From positions 1-64,000 of the forward strand of contig JANNFI010000080.1 in NCBI GenBank assembly GCA_031379665.1: 64,000 nt of DNA, in the 5' to 3' direction. The translations under genes were made by a program, and so were the position numbers. Positions 34,616 through 43,435 of this stretch are shown here, piece by piece. This stretch comes from SZUA-254 sp031379665 (GTDB lineage Bacteria; Bacteroidota; Ignavibacteria; UBA10030; SZUA-254). Position 1 is the stretch's first letter, and every line of letters begins with the position of its first letter. The notes under the pieces were generated by a model. It saw only the letters and a program-made list of their open reading frames with translations, did no database searches and was not told the origin of the DNA.

Positions 34616-35139
34616 TCTTCTTCAGATTGTATGATTGACGAGAGTGAATCATGAGGAAAAACGAAAACAGGATCACCACCCTCCGTGATGACAAACAGCG
34701 TCATGATTACTGCACCCGTGACGGCGCCAATGGCCATACCCCTCTGACCCGGGGTTCCCTCTCCTAGCGTGTATGTCCACCCGCTTCCAATTTGCCAACC
34801 TATCAGCCCCCCGAGCACGATTCCACATCCAACAAAAGCCATTCCTTCCACAAACGTGGTGGGCACTACCACGAGCTGCTGAATCTTGGTCACAGGAACC
34901 TTGACCAATCTGCCGCTTGATACCTCCGTCCACGATGCTGAATCTCCATCGAGATAAAACATTTTTGCGGTTGTCGTTTGATCCCCATCAGATGTGACAG
35001 TAACTTCGTGGCTTTTGACTCTCCTATTGACCCCTTCGAAAGACATAGTCTCCCCCTGCCCGGCGGGTGTCACCAGGTGTGTTGAACTGCATCCCGGAAG
35101 CGTGAGAGAAAGGATGATAACCAGGATTTTGACTTTCAA
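34612..35139 (-). CDS. Hypothetical lipoprotein
   Basis: A 175-aa protein with a clear lipobox (SLTLPGCSS, Cys17). After a beta-rich segment that resembles a small-molecule-response or quenching domain only vaguely, residues 100-160 contain two Gly-rich hydrophobic stretches (VGCGIVLGGLIGWQIGSG and GMAIGAVTGAVIMTLFV), reminiscent of glycine-zipper membrane proteins. It is GC-poorer than the neighbouring sugar genes and coupled to the downstream methyltransferase by a 4-nt overlap. No function can be assigned. Confidence 0.65.
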   Translation of the reverse strand: MKVKILVIILSLTLPGCSSTHLVTPAGQGETMSFEGVNRRVKSHEVTVTSDGDQTTTAKMFYLDGDSASWTEVSSGRLVKVPVTKIQQLVVVPTTFVEGMAFVGCGIVLGGLIGWQIGSGWTYTLGEGTPGQRGMAIGAVTGAVIMTLFVITEGGDPVFVFPHDSLSSIIQSEEE

Positions 35140-35254
35140 GCGAGCATCCTTACTAACTTATGAAGAACGGGTCACAGAGCGGCTGATTAGTGAAGGGGAA
35201 GAACGTCGAAAAATGTACGGCGAATTATTGTGAAGGGCAACACGCAATCGATGC

Positions 35255-37621
35255 CTAATCCCCCTCCACCCCCGACTCGGTGATCTTCCGCAGTTCCCGC
35301 ACCTTCCTGAAGAATTCCGGCAGGGCCATTTCCCTGAGGAAGATCATCCCCCGGGCGGCGCGCAGGCGCGGGTGGTCGTGCTTCAGGAAGTAATCGTCGC
35401 CGAGACAGGTCTTGGCCGCGGCGTACTGCTCGACCTGGATCCGGCGCGCGAGCTCGGAGAACGGCCCGTCGTGCTCATAACTTGGGAACGACGCCGAGCG
35501 CTGCGAACCGAAACAGGTCATAAAGGCGGTATGCAACAACGATAGCGAGTTCAGCGACACCGGCACATACAAATTGGCTTCGGCCGGCCTGAAACGGTAC
35601 CAGACGTTCCGGTATCCCCAAACCCTCACGTCCTTCCCGCCGTCATTATCGGCGTACAGTTTCAACGCGGCCGCGACAGCCCTCAGGGCCTTGTAGTGCG
35701 TGTCGGGCCCGCTTCCTTCGGGGTCGAACGCGACCGTGACCACCCCGGGGCGGATGTCGCGGATGTATTCGTAAATCGGCGCGGCATCCCGCCCGGTCTC
35801 CGGTTCGGGCGAGAAAATATCCCCCGTATAGAATCCGAGCCGGAGGGGGCGAATGGCGGAGGCCTCGATCCCGAAGTAGGCCCAGAGGAGCTCGACTTCC
35901 CACTCGCGAACCGTGCCCTTCAGGGTTTGAATGTCGGGCGGGTCCTTCGCACCAGGGTAGGTCGACGTGAAGTAGTCGTGGAGTACACCGACCTTCGACG
36001 AGAGTTCACTCATCCCGGAAATACCGTAGACCTCGACCAGGCTCCGGACGAGTCTGTACGCCTCGGCGCGTTCCTGCATCAGCGGGTCTCCCGCCGCCAC
36101 GCCGTCAAGATAGAGGTAGACGTCGGCCATCCGGTGCTTGACGTCCGCGGGGTCGAAATAACCTTCGGCGTGCCGGCGACGCAGCTCGAGGTCGCCGGAA
36201 TATTTCTCGAGCTTCATCACCTGCGCGAGCATATAGGCGTTCGTCACCGAGGTGAACCCCGATGTGAGGTTCGCGAAATGGTGCACGTTGCTCGCGTCGC
36301 GCACGAGGTGGTAGATGTGCGCGAGGTAGGCGAGCATAATATCGTCGTGGTGCGGCTCGGTGTGGAGGAAGACCGTGTCGGAGACGTGGCGAAGCCCGCC
36401 GGCAATCTTGTCGATCATCCTGGAACGGGCGTCCATCCCGGCAGTCCCCGCCCTGTCCCCCAGTTTGTCGAGGAGGAGGGAACCGAACCGGTCGGCCCTG
36501 AGGTCGGCGTCGGTGATCGCGTGCAACGGTATTTCCTCACCGAGCGAGATGCCTGTGGCGATGTCATCGGCACTCTCTTCGTCGAACCGTTCGAGGGCGG
36601 CGAGGTCGGCGTAACGCCGTTCGGTGAGCCCCGATGCGGCGCCGCGCGTCAGGTAGAAGCGGGCCCCTTCCAGATCCTGGAGGACCGAGGCCGGGGCCTG
36701 AGGGCTCTTCGGCTCCTGGATGGCCCGCGCCACGACGGCCGCCTTCGCTTCGCCGGCGGCGACGATGATCGCCGTGCAATGGGGGTTGTAGGTGATCGTT
36801 TCGAGGCCGATCGTGATGACCAACCGGCTCCTGGAGATCTCGATCCCCCCCAGGTCGGTGGCGGCGGCGGCCTGTGTTTCGTAATTGGTGCCGGTGAGAC
36901 GGGTGACGGAGAAAAATCCCGAGCCCCGGACGTTAAAGGCGAGGTGCCCGTCCGGGCCGATGCCGCCGAGGAAGAACCCGATTCCGCCCATATCCCGGAT
37001 TTTCGCTTCGTAGGCAGAGCAAAATTCGTCGACGCGGTTGATCGCATCCTTCTGCGCCCGTTCCTGCTCGTTGCGCAGGTGCCTCGTCCGCAGCGAGAGG
37101 TCGACGACGCCGTCGGGGAACACCTCCGCCATCGTCGTCTCCGTGGGCAGGCCGAGCGACGTCGAGTCGATCAGGAGCGAGCGCGACGGGTCGAATCCAA
37201 ATCCGTCGATGTAGAATTCCCTGACGTAGTGGTTGAAGCTGTTGTGCTGGCGGGCGTCGATCGGGTAGAATTCGTCGACCTGGACGAACGACAGGCCGCG
37301 CATCTCCGGAGGGCGCGGCGAACCGATGCCGTATTCCTCCATCAGCGAGCGCGCGTCCTTCCGGGACCAGTTGGCCAGCAGGTGGCGCACCCACTTGATG
37401 AAGTATTCCGGGGTCTTCCCGGTGGGGAGCGCGACCACACCGCCGGGATTCTTCAGCGCCCACTCGACGAACCGTAACGCCGCAAGCCGGCCGAGGGAGG
37501 GGAAATTCTCGACCTCGACGACCCTGATCTTCTCGACCGGGGGATAGATGATCTTGTGCGCGCCGTGGGAGAGCTCGCGTTCCTCGACGGTGGAGGACGC
37601 ATCGTATTGCCGGATGGCCAT
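35255..37621 (-). CDS. NagB-like deaminase fused to a PIG-L/LmbE-type deacetylase
   Basis: A 788-aa two-domain protein. Residues ~35-340 match glucosamine-6-phosphate deaminase: ALPTGKTPEYF, VDEFYPI (Asp116) and FLGGIGPDGHLAFN (Asp224, His226). Residues ~410-788 match the LmbE/PIG-L family, with PHHDD (423-427) replacing the usual HPDD metal motif. The Glu that follows AFN in classical NagB (AFNEP, catalytic) is Val here (AFNVRGS), so deamination may be altered. Similar fusions occur in Bacteroidota. A role in turning N-acetylglucosamine phosphate into fructose phosphate fits the operon, which frees GlcNAc. The ATG at 37621 has a good AGGAAAG site inside the end of araH. Confidence 0.82.
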   Translation of the reverse strand: MAIRQYDASSTVEERELSHGAHKIIYPPVEKIRVVEVENFPSLGRLAALRFVEWALKNPGGVVALPTGKTPEYFIKWVRHLLANWSRKDARSLMEEYGIGSPRPPEMRGLSFVQVDEFYPIDARQHNSFNHYVREFYIDGFGFDPSRSLLIDSTSLGLPTETTMAEVFPDGVVDLSLRTRHLRNEQERAQKDAINRVDEFCSAYEAKIRDMGGIGFFLGGIGPDGHLAFNVRGSGFFSVTRLTGTNYETQAAAATDLGGIEISRSRLVITIGLETITYNPHCTAIIVAAGEAKAAVVARAIQEPKSPQAPASVLQDLEGARFYLTRGAASGLTERRYADLAALERFDEESADDIATGISLGEEIPLHAITDADLRADRFGSLLLDKLGDRAGTAGMDARSRMIDKIAGGLRHVSDTVFLHTEPHHDDIMLAYLAHIYHLVRDASNVHHFANLTSGFTSVTNAYMLAQVMKLEKYSGDLELRRRHAEGYFDPADVKHRMADVYLYLDGVAAGDPLMQERAEAYRLVRSLVEVYGISGMSELSSKVGVLHDYFTSTYPGAKDPPDIQTLKGTVREWEVELLWAYFGIEASAIRPLRLGFYTGDIFSPEPETGRDAAPIYEYIRDIRPGVVTVAFDPEGSGPDTHYKALRAVAAALKLYADNDGGKDVRVWGYRNVWYRFRPAEANLYVPVSLNSLSLLHTAFMTCFGSQRSASFPSYEHDGPFSELARRIQVEQYAAAKTCLGDDYFLKHDHPRLRAARGMIFLREMALPEFFRKVRELRKITESGVEGD

Positions 37622-37622
37622 C

Positions 37623-38567
37623 TTATTCTTTCCTTTTGATACGATCAAGGATCACTGCGGCCAGGAGGATCAGCCCGCTCGCGACGTATTGATAGAATGG
37701 TTGAATGTTCAGGAGGTTCATCGCGTTCTGCACCGTCCCCATAATCAGCACCCCGACGATCACCCCGCCGATGGTGCCGACGCCGCCGGTGAGCGACACA
37801 CCGCCGAGCACACACGCCGAAATCACCTGGAGCTCGAGGCCCTGCCCGGAGGCCGGCTGGCCGCTCGTCATCCTCGAGGCGAGTATCACGCCGGCGAAGG
37901 CCGCGACGATCCCCTGCATCACGAAGATGGTGACCTTGATCGATGGGACCCGGATCCCGGCGAGCCACGCCGCGTCCCTGTTCCCGCCGATCGCGAGCGC
38001 GTACCGCCCGAAGACCGTCCGGTTCAGCAACACGCCGAAGAGGACAAAACAGGCAGTCATTATCAGGACCGGCGTCGGGACGCCGAGGACGTCGGAGATG
38101 CCGAGCGAGAAGAACGATTCCTCGCGGATGCCGACCGCCTTTCCGTCGGAGACGATGTAGGAAAACCCGCGCACCACCTGCATCGTGGCGAGCGTTGTGA
38201 TGAGGGCGTTGATACCGATTCGCGCGATGACGACGCCGTTCACGAGCCCCACGAGCGCGCCGGCCGCCAGCGCGGAGAGGACCCCGATGACGACACTCCC
38301 GGTGGCGTTGATGACGACGGCGCAGAGGACCCCGGCGAACGCCACCACCGAGCCGACCGAGAGGTCGAAGTCACCGGCGGCCAGACAGAAGAGCATCGTG
38401 CAGGCGATGATCCCCACCGTCGCGACAGAGAGGGCAAGGCCGTTGAGGTTGACCCAGCTGAAGAAGTTCGGGACGAAGAACGAGACGAGGGCGAAGAGGA
38501 TGAAGAACACGGCGATCATTCCAGTATTCCTCCAGAGGGCACCGAGAGCGGTCACGGGGGCGGTCAT
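37623..38567 (-). CDS. araH: AraH-like sugar ABC transporter permease
   Basis: A 314-aa inner-membrane permease of the RbsC/AraH type with about nine hydrophobic segments. Segments such as GDFDLSVGS, INALITTLATMQVVRG, SDGKAVGI, GGNRDAAWLAG, ILASRMTSGQP and LLNIQPFYQYV match E. coli AraH closely. AraH carries L-arabinose with AraF and the ATPase AraG. In this operon D-galactose is a plausible cargo, since the AraF site is known to accept it. No AraG gene is present; the next gene is the NagB fusion, 1 nt later, so the ATPase must come from elsewhere. Confidence 0.88.
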   Translation of the reverse strand: MTAPVTALGALWRNTGMIAVFFILFALVSFFVPNFFSWVNLNGLALSVATVGIIACTMLFCLAAGDFDLSVGSVVAFAGVLCAVVINATGSVVIGVLSALAAGALVGLVNGVVIARIGINALITTLATMQVVRGFSYIVSDGKAVGIREESFFSLGISDVLGVPTPVLIMTACFVLFGVLLNRTVFGRYALAIGGNRDAAWLAGIRVPSIKVTIFVMQGIVAAFAGVILASRMTSGQPASGQGLELQVISACVLGGVSLTGGVGTIGGVIVGVLIMGTVQNAMNLLNIQPFYQYVASGLILLAAVILDRIKRKE

Positions 38568-38598
38568 CGGTCAGCGGTTATCGATCTGCGATCGGCGC

Positions 38599-39630
38599 TC
38601 AGCGGAGTCCCTGTTCGGCGAGAACCTGCGTGAACGTGTCGCGGGTGATCAGGATGCCCGTCGTGTATGTTTCGCGGGGCGGTTCGACGCCGTCTTTCAC
38701 CCAGCGATACATCATCTCGGCGGTGTCGAACCCGTGCCGCTTCGGCGCGAGCAGGATCGACGCGAAAAATCCGGTCGGCGTAGTCTTTTCGAATTCGGCG
38801 ATGCAGTCGGTGCCGTTGATGCCGATCGCGATCACGTTCGAGGCGTCGTACCCACGGCCCTCCATCGCCCGGACCGCGCCGAGCACGGCGTTGTCGTTGT
38901 TGCCGCAGACGAGCCAGCGTTTTACGCCAGCGCGCCGGACCAGGAGCGAGTTCACCGCGTCAAACGCGCCGGGGATGTCGGCCACGCGCTGTGGAGCCTT
39001 GAAGACGTTCTCCGCCGGGAACCCGGCCCCGGTGAGCGCCGCGATCGCGCCGTCGGTGCGTTCGCGGGTCGTCTGGAGCTCTTCCCACGTCGCCGCGCAG
39101 AGGGCCGTTTCCTTCGGGTCCCAGCCCCGCTTCTTCATCTCGGCGAAGAGGGCAAGGCCGACGACCCGGCCGATTTCGGCCGCGGAGATACCGAGGTGGG
39201 GGACCTCCGTAATGAAGGCGCCGTCGGCGGAGACGAACCGGTCGTCCACACTCATCACCTTGAGCCCTTGCGCGCGCGCCTTCGCGACGATCGATGGACC
39301 GAGGCGGACATCGGGAGCGCAGATCACGAAGCCCTTCGCCCCCTGCGCCGCCAGGTTGTCGATCGCAGAAAGAACTTTTTCGCCGTCGGTCGCGCCGATC
39401 TTTATCAGTTCGAAGCCGAACGAATCCGCGCACTGCTGGGCGAACTTCCACTCGTTCTGGAACCAGGGTTCGTCGGGCTGCTTCACGAGGAAGCCGATCT
39501 TCACTTTCTCTACTCCTGATTGAGAGTTCTGGTCGGAGCCGTCGCGGCCGGTGCACCCGGTGAAGAAGGCCGCCGCGCCGAGCGCCAAGACCAGGGCGAT
39601 GGGGAGGGATTGTCGTACCGTTCGTCGCAT
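38599..39630 (-). CDS. araF: AraF-like periplasmic sugar-binding lipoprotein
   Basis: A 343-aa protein with a lipobox (AAFFTGC, about residue 24) and a type 1 periplasmic-binding fold. Similarity to E. coli AraF is strong throughout: KIGFLVKQPDEPWFQNEWKFA, GAKGFVICAPD, SIVAKARAQGLKVMSVDDRFV, DIPGAFDAVNSLLV, IGINGTDCIAEF and ITRDTFTQVLAEQGL. E. coli AraF binds L-arabinose, D-galactose and D-fucose. An alternative ATG at 39675 overlaps the upstream stop by 4 nt and would add 15 residues before the signal; I prefer 39630. It is positioned after alpha- and beta-galactosidase genes, consistent with galactose uptake. Confidence 0.88.
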   Translation of the reverse strand: MRRTVRQSLPIALVLALGAAAFFTGCTGRDGSDQNSQSGVEKVKIGFLVKQPDEPWFQNEWKFAQQCADSFGFELIKIGATDGEKVLSAIDNLAAQGAKGFVICAPDVRLGPSIVAKARAQGLKVMSVDDRFVSADGAFITEVPHLGISAAEIGRVVGLALFAEMKKRGWDPKETALCAATWEELQTTRERTDGAIAALTGAGFPAENVFKAPQRVADIPGAFDAVNSLLVRRAGVKRWLVCGNNDNAVLGAVRAMEGRGYDASNVIAIGINGTDCIAEFEKTTPTGFFASILLAPKRHGFDTAEMMYRWVKDGVEPPRETYTTGILITRDTFTQVLAEQGLR

Positions 39631-39671
39631 GTTCGCTTGTCGTTCAATGATAGTGAATCGCCGCAGGTCGT

Positions 39672-41735
39672 TCATTTCACTTCCCAAACTCTCACGAGGA
39701 CCACGCCGTGGTGCGGAACCGTCGCCGTGAACCCACCGGAGGGGGTTTCGAGGTCCTTCTGCCTCCAGAGGTCGCGGACCCGAAGCTTTCCTCCGAACCC
39801 GAGCTCGGCCGCGGTGACGGAAATCTCGACCGGACCATCCCCGTCCCAGCCGAAGTACCCGGCAGGGTCGCTGAATTCGTTCGCCGGGTAAAAGAGGCCG
39901 ACCGCCTTCGATCCGTCTTCCATCTCCCTGACCCAGATCTCACGCCCGCCCTCGCGGCGCAGCAACGCACCCTGTTTCCCGAGCGGGTCCTGGTTCACTT
40001 CCAACACCTCGTCGTTGGTGAGCAGCCCGAGCGTGAAATCGTCGAGTCGGGCGAGGTCATTACCGAGCAGGAGCGGCGCCGCGAGGAGAGACCAGAGACT
40101 GATGTGCGTATATTGTTCGTCCGGGAGGAGCTGCGTCTGCCGTAGCTGCGGCCCCCATCCGACGAGCCCCACGACGAGCATATCCGGGTCGTTCCAGTGG
40201 CCGGGTCGGGCATAGGGCCGCCACCGGTCCTGGGAAAATCCGATCCTGCTCATACTCTCCCACGTGTCTCGGATGTCGCCGGTCGTCCTCCAGCATTGCG
40301 AAAGTGCGGAGAGTTCAGCCGCCGATTCGAACGGCGCGCTGTTTGATAAACTTAGCGCGATGTCGCGGCCGCTCGCCCTCAGTGCGTCGGCCATTTCCCT
40401 GACGTGCGGAACGTCGTTCGGGTTCCAGTCGTACTTCAGGTAGTCGAAGCCCCACGCCGCCCACTGCCGGGCGTCGTTCACCGCGAAGGAATGTTCGCCG
40501 AACTCCCATCCCCTGTTGCGTCCCTTCTCGTAGTCAGTGTGCCGGAAGTCTTCGTTCGCTTCCCCCGCCGCAATCCAGTCGTACGTGCCGTCGGCGTTGT
40601 CGCCGGAGCTCCCGATGTGCCCCTCGTAACTCCCCTTCCAGGGCGTCGAGTAGATCCCGACTTTCAATCCGAGGGCGTGCACGGAATCCGCCAGCCCCTT
40701 CATGTCGGGGAATTTTCCGTTCCCCTGGATGCCGTTGAACTCGCCGCCTCGAACACCCTGCCACCCGTCGTCGATGTTGATGTAGTTCCATCCGTGGTCC
40801 CTCAGGCCTTTGTCGGCCATCGCGCGCGCCGACGAGAGGACCTTTTCGGCGCTCACCGACCCTCCCCAACAATTCCAACTGTTCCATCCGAGCGGCGGCG
40901 TGAGCGAGATATCCTTTCCGGCGACTATTTTCAGGATCCGTGTGGCGGCGCCGAGGGAGTTCGTGGCGGTGAGTGTAACCCGGTGCTCGCCCGGAAACTG
41001 AAGCATCCCCGAGATCCTTCCCGAGGCAGCGTCGAGCGTGAGGCCAGCGGGAAGGTTGTCGGCTGAGAACGTCATCGGCCGGGTGCCGGTCGCCGGTATA
41101 GTATAGAGGATGGGATGGCCGGGGCGCGCTCCGAAGAGCGAAGCGCCGTTGATGAGGGGGGGCGGTGATGCGACCGGTGTCAGGATGTACGGTTCGCGGA
41201 CCGGGGCAGGTGCGTCCGCGGTGAGCAGTGCGGCCGTGAGGTCCGGGTCCCCCTCGATACGGGCGTCGGCCCAGTCGGCGTGGTCGTAGTTGATGCCGTC
41301 TCCGGCGTCGGTCACGAGGAGTCCGAGCTTCTTGACGCCGGAGAGATCGACCACGACTCTTTTCGCCGCATCCCCGTGCGTCATTCGCCCGCTTTGCCAG
41401 AGCACTTTCCTGTCACCGAGCACGAAGAATTCGACGCTGGCCGCCTTGTTGCGGGTTTCGTCGTCGACGCCGACCGAGGCGACGAACATCATCGCGTTGC
41501 CGTCGACGTTCAGAAGGAATGTGCTGAGCGCGTGCGTGCCCACCCCTCGTTCGAACGTCTTCCCGCCGATCGAGAGCGGATTGCCGTCCACCGATTTTCC
41601 CGCCTTCGGCGTGCTCCATCCGCATTTCATCACGCCGAGGTCCGCCTGGTCGAGCCAGACCGCGTTCGACTGCGCCCGCCCCGATACTGTCGAGAGCACC
41701 AAGAGTGTGATCACGACTGCAAGACGGGAGCTCAT
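39672..41735 (-). CDS. GH27 alpha-galactosidase with N-terminal NPCBM domain
   Basis: A 687-aa exported enzyme. Residues ~25-165 form an NPCBM-type carbohydrate-binding domain (GGKTFERGVGTHALSTF). A putative Ig-like domain follows (ATGTRPMTFSADNLPAGLTLD, 210-270), then a GH27 barrel from ~278 with PLGWNSWNCWGG. The nucleophile is Asp436 in FDYLKYDWN, and the likely acid/base is Asp487 in WRTTGDIRD. A C-terminal beta-sandwich ends the protein. It removes terminal alpha-linked galactose; alpha-N-acetylgalactosaminidase activity cannot be excluded. The signal peptide is about 21 residues. The start overlaps the phosphodiesterase stop by 4 nt. Confidence 0.9.
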   Translation of the reverse strand: MSSRLAVVITLLVLSTVSGRAQSNAVWLDQADLGVMKCGWSTPKAGKSVDGNPLSIGGKTFERGVGTHALSTFLLNVDGNAMMFVASVGVDDETRNKAASVEFFVLGDRKVLWQSGRMTHGDAAKRVVVDLSGVKKLGLLVTDAGDGINYDHADWADARIEGDPDLTAALLTADAPAPVREPYILTPVASPPPLINGASLFGARPGHPILYTIPATGTRPMTFSADNLPAGLTLDAASGRISGMLQFPGEHRVTLTATNSLGAATRILKIVAGKDISLTPPLGWNSWNCWGGSVSAEKVLSSARAMADKGLRDHGWNYINIDDGWQGVRGGEFNGIQGNGKFPDMKGLADSVHALGLKVGIYSTPWKGSYEGHIGSSGDNADGTYDWIAAGEANEDFRHTDYEKGRNRGWEFGEHSFAVNDARQWAAWGFDYLKYDWNPNDVPHVREMADALRASGRDIALSLSNSAPFESAAELSALSQCWRTTGDIRDTWESMSRIGFSQDRWRPYARPGHWNDPDMLVVGLVGWGPQLRQTQLLPDEQYTHISLWSLLAAPLLLGNDLARLDDFTLGLLTNDEVLEVNQDPLGKQGALLRREGGREIWVREMEDGSKAVGLFYPANEFSDPAGYFGWDGDGPVEISVTAAELGFGGKLRVRDLWRQKDLETPSGGFTATVPHHGVVLVRVWEVK

Positions 41736-43369
41736 CTGAGCGTCACTTCATCGACGAACAACCACGCGGTTTTTCCCGCCGCCGAATGTCCGGGCGGGCA
41801 CACTCCGATATTTTTCACGACCACCCGTAACCAACGCTCCTGGAAACCCTCGAGGGATATTGTAAAACCCTGAGCGCCCTTGACGCTGTTCCGCATTTTC
41901 ATCAGGTCGGAGGAGAGCTGGCGGACGGGCCGGAAATCCTTCCCGTCGGCGGAGGAGAAGAGTTCGGCGGATGCGGGGAGGAATATCCACGCCGCCGTGT
42001 CGTTCAGGCAGCCGATCGAAACGGAGGCGAGCTGTCGGGGCGAACCGAAATCGAGGAGGAGGTCGAGGTCGCCGCCGTCGAAGCCGAGCCAGCCCCCGTC
42101 CTTGTAGCTGTCAGTCCCGCGTTTGAGGTCGACGAGTGTCGGGGCCCCAACGGCCGCATATTTTTCCGCAGGCGCGACTGCCAGTGAGACCGATTTGACG
42201 TCCCGGAGTACGATAACCTCACGGCGGGTCACGGCGCTCAAGCCCCTCCTGTCGACCGAGACGGCGCTCACGACCGACGGGGTGTCGACGACGACCGGGT
42301 CGCGGTAAACGGGCGAGCCGATGCCGGGGACCGATCCGTCGAGCGTGTACCGGATGGGGACGTCGTCTTCCTTCGTGGACATCGTCACCCGTTGGGGTTC
42401 GAAGTAGATGCCCGATGCCGCTGCGATGCGTGGTCGCGGGATGTAGGATGTTCCCGTCCCCGAAAGGTCGAACGCTTCGAGCATCGGCTTTGCGATCCAC
42501 GATTCGGGCTGCTTCAGGCCGAGCGCCCAGGCAACGGTCGACGCTGTGTTGAAAGAGTTGTTCGGTTCCTGGAGGAGCCTGTCGACGATCGTTCCAGGTC
42601 CGGAGACGATCCAGGGGACTTCGATCTCGTCCATACTCTCTCCGCCGTGCCCGTGCCCCACACCACCGTGATCGGTGATGACGAAGAAGAGGAGCGAATC
42701 GAACAGGCCCCCGGTTTTCAATTCCGCGAAGAGGGTGCCGAGGGCCTCGTCGACGTCGGTGACCGACTGCCAGTAGGCGTTTGTGCCGTGACCTGAATCG
42801 TGGCCGACGTCGTCGGCGTGTCCGATGTAGATGAAGGTGAACGCCGGTCGTTCGGTGAGGATCCAGGCGGCCGCCTTGCGGACCGTCTCGTGGTAATCCT
42901 TCGAAAACACCTCCGCATCCATGTACTTCGGGTTGTAGAAGTTCGCCAGCTCGTCCCAGTCATAGAACATCGCCGTTTTCCGGCGGGGCATCTGCTCCCT
43001 TACGACCTTGAAGATCGACGGGAAATAACCGTCGCCGTCACGTTCGACGGGCACCACCGTCGAATTCTCCCGCGTCCAACCGTTCCTGGTGATTCCGTGC
43101 TGTTCCGGGCCAGCACCGAGCAGCATCGAAGCCCAGTTCGGAGCGCTGACCGTGGGCATCACCGCCCGCGTGCCGAGAGAGAGGGCTCCCCTGCGGATCA
43201 GCGTGTCGATGTTCGGTGTGTGACTGAACTGAAGCCCCTCCGTCGAGAGCGCGTCGATGCCGATGACCACCACGCCGGCGGGCAGCGGTGGCCGGACGGC
43301 GTCCTGTGGAAATGCGACGGCGATGGGAATGAAGAAGAGCAGGAGGGAAATTGAAATCAGTACTCGCAT
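41732..43369 (-). CDS. Alkaline-phosphatase-superfamily phosphodiesterase with carbohydrate-binding tail
   Basis: A 545-aa exported protein. Residues 30-300 match the nucleotide pyrophosphatase/phosphodiesterase branch: VVIGIDAL (Asp39), VSAPNWASMLLG with Ser75 where the family usually has Thr, HADDVGHDSG and VITDHGG as metal ligands. It then carries a chitobiase-type C-terminal Ig-like domain (RYTLDGSVPGIGSPVY, about 345-390) and a discoidin-like domain ending WLFVDEVTLR, both also found on the GH20 enzyme of the operon. This points to a polysaccharide or glycan phosphodiester substrate, for example phospho-substituents on glycans; the substrate is inferred. The signal peptide ends near residue 20. 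Confidence 0.75.
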   Translation of the reverse strand: MRVLISISLLLFFIPIAVAFPQDAVRPPLPAGVVVIGIDALSTEGLQFSHTPNIDTLIRRGALSLGTRAVMPTVSAPNWASMLLGAGPEQHGITRNGWTRENSTVVPVERDGDGYFPSIFKVVREQMPRRKTAMFYDWDELANFYNPKYMDAEVFSKDYHETVRKAAAWILTERPAFTFIYIGHADDVGHDSGHGTNAYWQSVTDVDEALGTLFAELKTGGLFDSLLFFVITDHGGVGHGHGGESMDEIEVPWIVSGPGTIVDRLLQEPNNSFNTASTVAWALGLKQPESWIAKPMLEAFDLSGTGTSYIPRPRIAAASGIYFEPQRVTMSTKEDDVPIRYTLDGSVPGIGSPVYRDPVVVDTPSVVSAVSVDRRGLSAVTRREVIVLRDVKSVSLAVAPAEKYAAVGAPTLVDLKRGTDSYKDGGWLGFDGGDLDLLLDFGSPRQLASVSIGCLNDTAAWIFLPASAELFSSADGKDFRPVRQLSSDLMKMRNSVKGAQGFTISLEGFQERWLRVVVKNIGVCPPGHSAAGKTAWLFVDEVTLR

Positions 43370-43392
43370 CCGGGGTTCACAATAGTATTAGT

Positions 43393-43425
43393 TGAGTATC
43401 GATTGAGTTTCGATTGAGTTTCGAT
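43393..43425. repeat. Three tandem 11-bp repeats (TGAGTTTCGAT)
   Basis: Three head-to-tail copies, the first with A for T at position 6, lie in the only sizeable gap (66 bp) between the GH35 and phosphodiesterase genes. The spacing of one helical turn suggests a regulator-binding array or an internal promoter element; slippage-prone filler is the alternative. Confidence 0.6.
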
Positions 43426-43435
43426 AGCGCTTCTG

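Noticed and set aside
43393..43425. CRISPR-like array
   Set aside because: Only three 11-bp units without spacers. No cas genes.
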